Shown: piece after piece, positions 47,376 to 57,542 of the stretch
How the letters are laid out: each line of letters starts with the position of its first letter
Position numbering within the stretch: position 1 is the stretch's first letter
From: Coniferiporia sulphurascens
Taxonomy: Eukaryota > Basidiomycota > Agaricomycetes > Hymenochaetales > Hymenochaetaceae
Length of the DNA stretch: 64,000 nucleotides
Reading direction: 5' to 3'
NCBI GenBank assembly: GCA_002794785.1
Contig: NBBA01000007.1
Span: forward strand, 1,736,001-1,800,000
The notes under the pieces: model-generated
What the model was told of the DNA's origin: nothing
Databases searched by the model: none
The model's input: the letters and a program-made list of their open reading frames with translations, nothing else
Made by a program: the position numbers and the translations under genes

Positions 47376-48241
47376 TTAGTCGTCCAACCCGGGGCACGCC
47401 TCGCTTGTTTGCGCGACGATCTTCTGATCTTGTAGCGTCCATATGATATCGAACCTGTGTTGCATCATTAATTTGTCAGCGCTCAGGCTCGACTTCACTA
47501 CCTACCCTCAAAGCAAACCTCAAAACGGCTCGAAAGATTTCGGAGGTCAAAAGAAAAACAGTAACAGAGTAAAACAAAAACAGAGGCACTGTCAGAGATA
47601 CGTACGCTTTGCCAGGGTACTTCGGTGCGGCGTTCTTAGGCACGCCAAGCGCCTTGACGATGTCCGTTAGTTCACCATGTTCCCAGCAGATAAGGATGCT
47701 CTTGCTCGGGTCCGAGGTGGCGGCAAAGGCAGCGACAGCGGAGGCAACGCCGGAGGCGTCGGACTTTGAGCTATAGGAGTTAATAATACCCAATTGAAGA
47801 TAAGACGGATAATAAAGGGTGTGCGGGACGCACCAGCTAGTATCTACAGTCAGACCGAGACTGAGTGCGAGGGGCGTGACAGTCTCAAGCGGACGCTCTC
47901 GTGCACCACTTGACTTAGGGTGTTCCGCAAGGATGTAGCCAATGTTGTAGCTTGAAGAGGCACCGAAAACCTAGCACGATGAGTGGATAGAAAATTGCTT
48001 AGCTTCAACGTCTCGGACGTGGTCACACACAAGAACAATCCGGATAAGCGAAACGTCATACATCAACAAGGCACTTTGCGCGCTGCTCGCCCCGCGGGGA
48101 GAGCCCGTCACCGCCGTCAGTGGGCTTCTCGCCATGGCGGATGAGGTACACGGTATTTGCGATGGAGGGCGGTTTTGCTTTTGCAGACACAAAGGATACA
48201 CTGCTGAAGAGGCGAGAGACGAAGGTGGGAACAATCTTCAT
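47376..48241 (-). CDS. Secreted histidine-phosphatase-like protein HP1
   Basis: Four exons on the minus strand: 48062-48241, 47834-47970, 47606-47770 and 47376-47454, totalling 561 nt (186 aa). The histidine phosphatase (phosphoglycerate-mutase-like) signature LIRHGEKP is at residues 33-40 with the phosphorylated His at 36. A second catalytic-type His lies in ICWEHGEL (His137). A signal peptide is likely before residue 22. The protein is short for the superfamily but matches its two paralogues. It should be an extracellular phosphatase-like enzyme; the substrate is unknown. A TATA box (GTATATAAAT) lies about 85 bp upstream. It is convergent with SSP1. Confidence 0.83.
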
Positions 48242-49639
48242 GCTGTTCGCAGGCTTGATGTGGGGCGTAGAACGGGAGCGATTACGATGGCGGGAGACCA
48301 ACTAATTGCACTGTGTCGAGCTCATTTATATACGTCCTATCGTCCACACGCTAGCTTTTCCTGCAGGAAGAAGTATAAGAAACGGTTCATGTTCATGCAG
48401 TTCCGTACCGAGATGAAAAGCATTAATTACCGAATCGGAAGTTAGATCGCGCGGCCTGGGCATGCTAATGCTTCCCGGCCATCCGGGCACGCTGCAACGA
48501 AGCCCGGAGCAGCTTTCGGTACCACAGGTGAAAAACCGTCGACACCGTTCCGCGGGGAGGACGGCGATTGGCGGGCTGCGGGAGCCCAGACTCCGACGTA
48601 CCTTCTCTTCCCGCGGGGCCGTCGGGGCCATCTGAGATTCTGAATATGTAATCAGGGGCTGGACCGGGACCATTACACGATTGGCCACAATAACTGCGTA
48701 CCCATCGCATAGCACGTGTATTTTGTTCATTTCGACGCTACCGACCTCGCTATTCGGTATTTCGAGAATGTAGCGGTCGCTAAAACTTGAGGGTTTGCAT
48801 TGCTCAATTGGTGAGCTTAGAAAAAACATAATTGGCTATTATAGCCACCGTGACTTGGACTATGTCACAAAACATGCCTAAGCGAATGAACTGCGCGACG
48901 CGTGCTGCGTCTTCACTCTCTTGTCCATCCATGTCCCCGTTACGAACATCAATTTGACCCACCCCCGTCGCTCCTATGGCATTCCACACGTTTTTACTTC
49001 ACTCCATACGTAACGTCTGAAACCTGTACAGTGACTTCGCCAGTAGCCCTTCAACACCAGAATAGCCCGGGTCTTGACATGACTACTAGCCGAAGAAATT
49101 CATCGGCATCCTGATTCCTGGTGGTGCACTTATAGTTTAAGTGTCGCGCACGCTCAGTATTCCGGAAACTCTGAGATAATACGGTCCTAGAAAATGGTCG
49201 CAGGAAAAGGAGACGGTGATACAGAGAAAGTGGCAGTCAGAGCGAAGAGGAACCCAGGCTGTTAGTCCGGCACATCGGTGCAGTCCTCATTCCACTCCAT
49301 CAAGAGCACGTGACAAAGTAGTACGTGCCCGATGATCATCAAATACCGGCTGACTCGAATAATCTTATGTAAAGCTTCTTTTATGCTAGCACTCCTCACG
49401 TCCGGACATGGTCGTGAAATAGAAAATTCCATGTCTTTAAGCGGTATGTCCAGCTTTCCCCAGCTTTCTCAAGATCGGCCTTTGAGTCACGACTGAAAGA
49501 AGCTCGCAGTATAACGCGTTCAAGTTCTAAGATCCATTGGACTTCGCTCTCCGGGCTCTGCTTAATAAACAAAAGTCCCAAACCTGCAAAATAATAAAGA
49601 GACGCAACGGCAATTTAACCCTGGCTGAACGGTGAGCTT
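48242..49639. other. No gene recognised
   Basis: The left part is the HP1 promoter. I see no supportable gene in the remainder. Confidence 0.4.
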
Positions 49640-50520
49640 ACACTCACCCCATCTGTCAGTATCGCACAATCTCCATGAGTGTTGATTCAGGACCCATATT
49701 CCTCACTAAATGGCTCTGTGCATCTACCAAGTCCAGTATGTATTCGGTATACTCTAGAAGCGCGGTCGTGCAAGTCCGCTATGTCATTCCCTTATCGTTT
49801 ACGGCTCGGCTTATAATATCTACAGAGAGACATTCTGGGTGCACTTTTACAATGTCTTCGTCCAATCCGCTTCTGCACGTTGGTGCTTCGCGGCGGTGGA
49901 GCGTGAGAGTGCAGAGGAGCGGAACACTGGAACACACATGAGCTTGCGATACACGTGCCACTATTTCGGTGAAACCCGAGCGGTTTCGTCCATCATCCGC
50001 TCACACTATGCGTCAAGCCGCCTTGAGGTGACCAAAACGAGCATCCCGCCATTCAAGAAGGCGGGCCCTATATCCAATTAATGATGGTCCCGGTCCCATA
50101 ATTGGATCACTGCAGATCAGTTTTCTACAAGGAGCGCCCAAGAGTGCCAGGAGCATTGATTTCCGAGGATAAGCCCGTAGGTTACGGAATTCTGGAGATT
50201 AAAAAAGGAAAATGCATGCAGATGCGATCATCGGCTTCTATGTGTTTGTGGGTCGCAACCTGTTTTCTGCAATGTAATGCTCTATATATAACACATTGGT
50301 CCTCTAGCCTAGTCGCAGGAGTCTGTATGCCGCTGTCCTGGCGCTAAAAATGCGCTCGCGACTTTTGCACAAATACATTCATTAAACCCCATCACGTCCC
50401 TGTCTGGTTTTGAAAGTTCAATGCCGATACTAAACTTAAATGACGATGGTATCATTCAGAGATGTCTGCAAGATGTCACTCAGCATCAGAGACAAGAACA
50501 AAGGCAGGTAAATAAAACAC

Positions 50521-50539
50521 GAAAAGCCCATAAAAGGAG
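50521..50539 (+). promoter_or_regulatory. SSP2 promoter box
   Basis: GAAAAGCCCATAAAAGGAG lies about 107 bp before the SSP2 start codon and contains a TATA-like core. Confidence 0.6.
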
Positions 50540-50646
50540 GGGGGCCGCACGCTATGTTCCCAGTACCGCTCGGACACCTACAGTCAGTTGGCAGTGCACC
50601 CCGTCCCAGTATCCAGCCTTCGTTTACATCCTTCGCCCTACACATC

Positions 50647-50998
50647 ATGTTCAGCAAAGTCCTCACCCCTCTCCTCATGCTCATCGCCTCCCACGCTGCC
50701 ATTGTGTCCGCGCAGCTACCAACAGTCGTGTGCATCCCGCCGGGCTCATTCCTCTCTCTTACCCTTCCGATTATTGGCACTATCCCTATCGCCCCCTGCA
50801 CCCCTCCATCGACGTGTGCTCCGCTGCCTCTGGGCATAATTGCAGATATCCCTGAAGTGGGAACATGCCTTGTGACCCTCGCGGATCTTCTCACTAATGA
50901 AACCAGCCCTCTTGGAGTGCGTAATGTTTCATGGCTTTTGTGTACTTGTTGCATGAATTGATTGACAATTCCCTCTTTGTCAGGTGTGTATTCCTTAA
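50647..50998 (+). CDS. Small secreted cysteine protein SSP2
   Basis: Two exons, 50647-50916 (90 codons) and 50984-50998 (GTG TGT ATT CCT TAA), with a 67-bp intron (GTGCGT...GTCAG). The 94-aa product has the signal peptide MFSKVLTPLLMLIASHAAIV and then LPTVVCIPPGS and PCTPPSTC. Cysteines lie at 29, 51, 57, 74 and 92; the one at 74 is extra to the family pattern. There is a possible N-glycosylation site NET near residue 84. It is intact and likely secreted. Function is unknown. Confidence 0.75.
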
Positions 50999-52284
50999 AG
51001 GAAAAGTGTCGCTTGGCCCAGTGCGATGCTTAAGGTGCAAGTCGACCAGTGAAATGTATGTGGTCTACAGTTCAGCATACCCCCATTTTCGCAATTTCTC
51101 TGATTTGGCGGTGGGGAACCGTTTACAGACGTGTTCTCCCCTTCTTTCGTTGTATCCGTTGAGTATAGTGTAACATCCCTATGCGTTCCCTCTCCGCTGT
51201 GATTATTACACTACAACTGGTCCCAATTTATCCGTTCCCAGTTTTTTTTGCGATCGTCATGTAACATGTAAAACCCTAAATATGCTGTGTGAACTTGATG
51301 AAATGAAAATATTGTCGATGAAGAATACAATTTCACGCGTGATAAGTGTATGAAAGGTGTTCTAAGCATCTCTGATATCGACATATAGTCCAACTAGGAG
51401 CCGCGCTGTGCCAGACGTCCGATAAGAGTAAAAGTTTGTATCCGCATAAGTGATAAGACTATCACAACACTAACGCATATAGGCCTGCTCTATAGACGTT
51501 CGGTTTTCTTCAGTACCTTACGTTCAGCTAATTATTAGATTCATACATCAATGCAGTACAGCACCCTTAACTTCATTCCAGTCTCGATTTCAAGCCTCGG
51601 GAGCATATTAACCGGGGCCTCCCGTCAGACGCTAGAAGTAACCTGAGCTTTGGACAACTTTCCTCTATCCAGATTTAATTGTACCTATCGCAGCACGAAT
51701 GTGTGAGCAAAACAAGAGCAAAGTGAGCAAGGCCAATATAGGTTCGGAGTCTGAGTCCGAGTCTGAGTCTCCGCGACACCTCATTTTTGGTCTTTCACCA
51801 AGCGACGATGGTATTGGCTCCAGCCCTGATCCTTTAGTTTGGGCCCTAATTTTGAACAGCGCTCGTAGACTTCACGATACTCAGGCTTTGAGTATGGGGC
51901 GTCGAGTGTGGAGCTCCAGCATCTAGCCCTGAACGGTCCCAAATAATAGCCTCCACAGGGGTCTGGTCTGGAGTGATGGTAAGTGCCTGGAGTCGTGACC
52001 ACACATGATCCAGATATAGTACGAGACCCTGGCCAACGATAGGCAGCGAGCTAGAACAAAAGTCGTTTATTATGACTTAACCAGATCTTCCCGCAATTAG
52101 TTTAACCGTTTCCGTTCAGGCTATTTGCATGGTCAGTCCTAAAACAATACATGTGGGGCGCTTGCAGTTCTTTCTCTCTTTATGATGAGCGCAAATATTG
52201 AGTTCTTGAGATATCGCATCTAATATATATACCCCTGAGATGATGACTTCTGGTAAACAATGAGTTCGCCTTCATCCCTACTGT
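50999..52284. other. SSP2 3' region, no gene recognised
   Basis: The conserved 3' tail lies at about 51277-51345. A hexanucleotide microsatellite of GAGTCT-type units is at 51747-51772. I see no other feature. Confidence 0.45.
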
Positions 52285-53142
52285 CTTTATCGCACATTCT
52301 GTACACATGTCAAGTCAGGGCTCCCATTCCTTACTAAACGGCTCTGCACAACTACCGGATCCATTACCTATTCGGTGCACCCGATTAGCGTGGTTGTCTG
52401 AGTCTGCAGTTCATCACTCTTTTACAGCTATATTAATCACAGCTATAGAGACACATTACAGGCGCCTTTTAACGATGTCCTGACCCAATCAGCTCCCGAA
52501 CTTTTGCGCTTGGCCCTCGCGGGAGGCGAGCATTGCGAAGAACGGAACATTGGAACATATTTACACTGCGAGACACGTGCTCCTATTTTAGAAGATTATC
52601 TAACGGTCTCGTCCATTGCCCGCCTACACCAGTCCCTAGCTACTTTTGGGAGTCCGAAAGAAGAAAACGCTGCTCAGGGCACCCCGCTATTCAACAAGAC
52701 AGGCCTATATTCAATCAATGATCGTCCAAAACCCCATATTTAGCCCACCGAAGGTCAATTTTCGCCAAAAGCGCGCTCGGGAGCGCCTGCGCCACTGATT
52801 CCTGAGGGGGCATCCGCAGGGCTTAGAATTACAATACATGTAGGTGTGATCATCGGCTTCTTTGTGTTTCTGGGATGGGATTTGTTTGCTACCAGATAGT
52901 TTCGAATTACGATATAAAACTTATCAACCGTCCATTACCCGGTCACAGGTTCTGTATTCTCATCAAAGCGCGCTGGATCGCGGGAGAGACACCGTTGGGT
53001 CTATTCATCAAAGCTCCACCTTGTCCCTCGCTAGCCATGACAGGAAGGCCAATACCAAACTTGAGTGACGACCGTCCATTCCGAGATGTCTGCAAAGATC
53101 CATATGCACCAGAAGCAAGGACAAAGACGGGTAAACAGGAAG

Positions 53143-53160
53143 TGAAAAGTGCATAAACGG
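53143..53160 (+). promoter_or_regulatory. SSP3 promoter box
   Basis: GAAAAGTGCATAAACGGA lies about 105 bp before the SSP3 start codon, the same spacing as in the three other family members. Confidence 0.55.
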
Positions 53161-53264
53161 AGGAAGGTTGAGAGTTATGCTCCCTCAGTACACTCAGACA
53201 CCCACAGTTAGCTAACAGTACACCACTCGCCCATCTTCAGCCTTCCTAAACTTTGCTCCATACC

Positions 53265-53813
53265 ATGCAAATCAAAGCTCTCATCGCCGCCGTCGCTTTC
53301 TCCGCCCTCCGGGTCAGCTCCGTGACTGCACAGACCTTGCCCACAATTGTGTGCATCCCGTCTCCGCCTCCAATAATACCCTCCGAAGTTGTCACTCTCA
53401 TCGATGCGTTTGGTGTTTTCACTATCGTCACTTGCATGTTGAAGTTCGAGCTCGATGCCGAAACGGCGTCGGAGTTTGAAATCTTTTTCGTAGTTTTTTT
53501 TTTTTTTTTCTGCTTGTATGCGCTCGGTTTCCCTCGCGCGATTATCTACTGGTTACAAAATATCTACGTTGGTGTACGGAAAGCATTTGCAAGCGCCGCA
53601 AATTGCTGAAAACCAACATTGCACACCACCACAAACTTGCGACCCGCTAAGCCTTTCTGAGCTTGGAGAGTACGCACCACCTCTCAATGATACTCTGGTA
53701 TTTATCGACGAAATTCTCGGCGGTGCCCCTATTGGCGTGCGTATTGAATATTGCGGATACTGAGCAATCTCACTTAAGATAATTAAACACTCCCCTAACA
53801 GATATGCTCTTAA
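53265..53813 (+). pseudogene. Small secreted cysteine protein SSP3, split by insertion
   Basis: The gene starts at 53265 with MQIKALIAAVAFSALRVSSV and keeps the family LPTIVCIP motif. After the codons for TIVTC it is interrupted at 53437-53618 by a TG..CA element. The downstream half (TPPQTC, GGAPIG, intron 53737-53801, last exon ATA TGC TCT TAA at 53802-53813) is preserved. Element plus duplication add 187 nt, not a multiple of three, and bring a TGA, so the full protein cannot be made. A truncated product could still be secreted. The family pattern of Cys spacing is otherwise kept. Confidence 0.8.
53437..53618 (+). mobile_element. Ultra-short TG..CA element, copy A, inside SSP3
   Basis: A 182-bp sequence with ends TGTTGAAG and ACCAACA is flanked by TTGCA on both sides (53432-53436 and 53619-53623). 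It matches copy B at 16962-17106 over most of its length, including TTCGAGCTCGATGCC and CGCAAATTGCTGAA. It contains a long T-run. TG/CA ends with a 5-bp TSD point to retroviral-type integration. There is no coding capacity of its own. Confidence 0.78.
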
Positions 53814-55100
53814 GCTAACGGACAACCGGCCACTGTGCAATCTTTAAGAAATAAGTTGAACGAAAGAGTGTACGTTGCTCGCAGCTCATTCCACTCCCCC
53901 ACCATCTTTCTGACTTGGTCTTCTTATCTATAGATGCGTTCTCTCTTCTTTGTTACTTGCCCCTCAAACATACATGTATCTCCGTGTTCCTACGCGTTTC
54001 CTCTCCTCTGTGCCTATCCTGCTATGTCTCATTTCAATGTCCTGTTCGCGATACTTGTGTAAAATGTAAAACCCCTAAATATGCCGTGTGAACTTGGTGA
54101 AATGAAAAAATTGTCGATGAAAAATACAATTTGCGTGTGATGTGTGTATAGAAAGCGGCTGCAACCTCTCTGGTATTAATTTAAGGCCTATACACTGGAA
54201 GACGTGTCCCGTCTAGAGTCCAATGAAAACGACTTCTCGAAGGCCTTTGTGGTAACAGAAATCAGCAATACGAACCGCGTATTGACCTACCCTGAAGATC
54301 CACACGCGATCAGGACCTGAGCCCTAGGCCCACGCTACATGCCAGGAAGAAAATAAAAAAGACAGTACACACCACTTAATGTTTACACTATTAATATGAC
54401 GTTGAACAACGCAAACGGTAGGACCGTTTTGATCTTTCTATCACAGTGCTTGCTTTTCTTCTGCTGGCTTCAGGCCTCGGAGAGCTTCCATTCAGGTGTG
54501 CACGTTGGTACTCACACAACAAATAAGGGGAGGGGTTCCTAATAGCCATAGAGGACCAGATAGGAATACGCAGCAAGTTCAGACCCATGTCGTTATCCAT
54601 GGGCTAGTGGAAGGAGAATCCGAGTCGTGAGGCGCAGAACGCCTTCTGCATTATGCGACGGCCGTTCCCGAATCAAGTAAGGATTCGATCCATAACGGGA
54701 GGCTATAAGCGCTCACGGGCGCTACCATGGTCTCGACGCGCGGAAACGTCTGCGAGGAGCGGCCCGTAACGTGCGCGCAGCCGTTTCCGTTTGGTACATA
54801 CTGTATATACAATGCAAGGTCTACGAATCTACGAATTACAGACAATAGTAAAAGATACAAATAGCAAATAGCAAATAAAAGTACAAGTATAGGGGAAAGG
54901 AAAACCTATGGTAAATACACATACAAGCACAATTGGAGGGCATGGGGCGCCTGCGCCTGGAACGCGGGTTCAAGCTTGGACTCAGGTACCGGACCTCTCA
55001 GAGCCGATCTCGAGCTTACGCACAAACCCAATCCTGAACAGGTACGTATCTGGCCATTTCACTGCAGCAGCTACCATTCGGGGGTCATTCAGCCAGTCGT
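53814..55100. other. SSP3 3' region and convergent intergenic space
   Basis: Beyond the conserved tail I see no gene. A partial match to the HP1 3' flank begins at about 54980. Confidence 0.4.
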
Positions 55101-56031
55101 TCAGTTGTTTAATCGCAACAGCCGGTCAACCGACCAGTCGTCCAGCCCAGGACACCTTTCGCTCGTCTGCGCTACAACAGTCTGGTCCTGTAGCGTCCAA
55201 ACAGTATCATATCTGTCATCGGAAGTCTATAAGTGATCATCCTTCAAACCGAACACGCCAATAGCAAAAGTCGAAAAACTCTGCACCACAGAAGAGGAAG
55301 AAGGAAGAAAAAGCGAGGATAACGCACACGTGCTTGGAGTACTTGGGCGCAGCGCGCTTTGGCACGCCGAGCGCCTTCACAATTTCCGTCAGATATCCGT
55401 GCTGCCAACAGATCAAAATGTTTGCAGAGGAGGTGGCGGAGAAGGCAGCGATGGCGGAGGCGACACAGGAGGGGTCGTCTTTCGAACTGCGCAGTCGTCG
55501 GAACGGATATAAGGCAGATTAGATTAGATTAGATATAGTAAATGAAGATTAGATACGGAAGAAAAGTTAAAAGGGGACAGAACGGCCGCACCAGCTGGTA
55601 TCTACAGTCAGCCCGAGGCTCTCCGCTAGGGGCACTACGGTCTCAAGCGGACGTGTGCGTGCGCCACTAGACTTGGGCTTCTCCGCAAGAATGTAGCCGA
55701 TGTCGTAGCCTGAGGAGGCATTGAAAACCTGTACGGGACCAGTCAGTTCAGTCGGTCAGAATCGGAGACGGGGGTGTGATATAAAAACGAGGGAAGCGAA
55801 TAGGAAGGAACGTAATTGGAGGAAAAGAAGACTCACATCGACAAGGCACTCTGCGCGCTGTTTTCCCTGCGGAGACAGCCCGGCACTGCCGTCTGCGGGT
55901 TTCTCGCCGTGACGGATGAGAAACACGGTGTTCGGGATTGAGGGTGCTTTCAGATTTGCTGACGGGAGGGCAGCGACAGTGAGGAAGCAGGAGACAATTG
56001 TCATGAGCGTAAGTCCGAATGTGGACACCAT
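55101..56031 (-). CDS. Secreted histidine-phosphatase-like protein HP2
   Basis: Four exons on the minus strand: 55837-56031, 55592-55728, 55328-55486 and 55101-55212, totalling 603 nt (200 aa). It has a signal peptide (LTLMTIVSCFLTVAALPSA), LIRHGEKP with the nucleophile His41, and ICWQHGYL with His140. The product is expected to be an extracellular histidine phosphatase. The C-terminus is 14 residues longer than HP1 because the TAA of HP1 is absent. Intron 2 holds a GATTA microsatellite. A TATA-like CATATAAG lies about 100 bp upstream. It converges with SSP3, repeating the SSP1/HP1 arrangement. Confidence 0.83.
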
Positions 56032-57542
56032 AGTGTTCACGAGTCCCAGAGAGAGCAGAGCAGCGGGAAAGGGAAAAGAGGGCGAAGGGTTGGTTGTAGA
56101 GATACGTAGTTGTCTCGGAACGACTTGGGCCCACTTATATGATCCCTGCCCCTGCCCCGAGCCACCATCCCGCACATGCGTGCAAACACACCACACACCA
56201 GTTCTTCCACTTGGACCCTGAACAAGGAGAGAGGTGACCGTGTTTGGGAAACCGCCACCTAGAGGGGCGGGCCACGTTTCCGCGGCCGGCGCCCGGTGCA
56301 CTGTGGCATTGCACGAGTACGCTATATGCTACGTGCCACATGAGCTTCTTACCAGATCCCGCCAGGTCCAGGTCCGGAACCATCATTACCGTGGCCTATA
56401 TAAAGCCACTAGTGGCAGATTGAAGCCTCGTTCGGGCGATGGGGGCGGGCGAGGGACTCAGAGCGGGGCGGCACGTGCCCGTGTGTGGCGTTGGACGGAC
56501 GTCGTGCTGGGAAGACGAAGGCTCGCAACCGAGATCGAGCCAAAGCTCCGGGCCTCGGGCAAGTATTCTGAGGAGGAAGGAAAGATTGACAAGTCTCCGT
56601 TCAAGGATAACGCGTAGTTCGGCCACGGGGCGACTTCTTCTTTGCTTGCTCGTTGTTGTATGAAGCCGGAATTGATCTGAGGCCGGCGAGAACATCAATG
56701 AGGGCTATGCAATTGGATATTCGAGTCATGGCGACAGACGACGGAAGTTCGCATTCCGAAAAGAGGTTTGTGCGGACGCAGCGCGGCGTCTCGAGAGTGG
56801 TCGGCATGGGCGCGGCCCGGAGCCGGGCGTGCGAAATATCTTGCTAAGCTGTTGTATGCGTCACAAATTAATTATGTGACACTCATATCTGATGTCACGT
56901 TGCGGCTCCGGAGTCAGCCGCTTACTGAACCTCGGTATGTTTGAAAAACTGAGAATTGGCTTTTATATGCAGAGCCCAACGGTAAAGAGGCATGTCTGCT
57001 ATTAAGTTTGATTGTAGTGTACTTTGAGCAATGAGCAACCCAAGCGTGGATACTATATTGCCATAGACTGTAGGAAATGATGTTCAGGCCCACAAGTAAA
57101 AGAATGGGATTATATTCAAAAATACCTGTAAGAGATCATGCCACTACTTATCAGATGTGAAACATACGAATATACAATAGAGTGCTCGCCTCAGTCCACA
57201 AAGAAAAGAATGAGACAGAGGTGCATGAAATTTTACATTGGACTATGTACTGTGAATACTAAATGATGTCGCACAGTCGAAATCCAACAGTCGGCGGGAA
57301 GGACCCCCGGGAATAAGCATTTGCCCATAATTTTGATCACGCCGATTCAGCAGGTATGTCCGAGCTCCGAATCGACTTCTTCCCGTCTTCTTTGGATTTT
57401 TGAGAGTAGGTCTGTTTCTGGCACTAACGTTCAAAGATGTATTTATTTCGTTTTGGGGGTTAATTCATTCATTTTATAATACTTATTTCAAGTACGCCTA
57501 TGTAAATGCTTATACATGTAACACTAACGTAGTAACGTTTAG
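56032..57542. other. No gene recognised
   Basis: The left part is the HP2 promoter. Open frames around 56040-56700 on both strands are GC-rich shadows without motifs. I can support no gene. Confidence 0.4.

Larger units (their letters stand above)
49640..51350 (+). repeat. Duplicated SSP unit B
   Basis: Upstream DNA, the SSP2 gene and its 3' tail form a block of about 1.7 kb that aligns in order with unit C (52285-54150). Shared pieces include ACTAAATGGCTCTG/ACTAAACGGCTCTG far upstream, GAACGGAACA-TGGAACA nearer, then the promoter box, the gene and the ATATGC-GTGTGAACTTG tail. This shows a direct tandem duplication with a period near 2.65 kb. Confidence 0.65.
52285..54150 (+). repeat. Duplicated SSP unit C
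   Basis: This is the second copy of the unit seen at 49640-51350, holding SSP3 and its conserved 3' tail at about 54076-54145. Similarity is patchy but colinear over the whole length. It is interrupted in the gene by a 182-bp element. Confidence 0.65.

Noticed and set aside
56040..56700. Several overlapping long frames on both strands upstream of HP2
   Set aside because: GC-rich shadow frames over the HP2 first exon and promoter. No motif and mutually overlapping.
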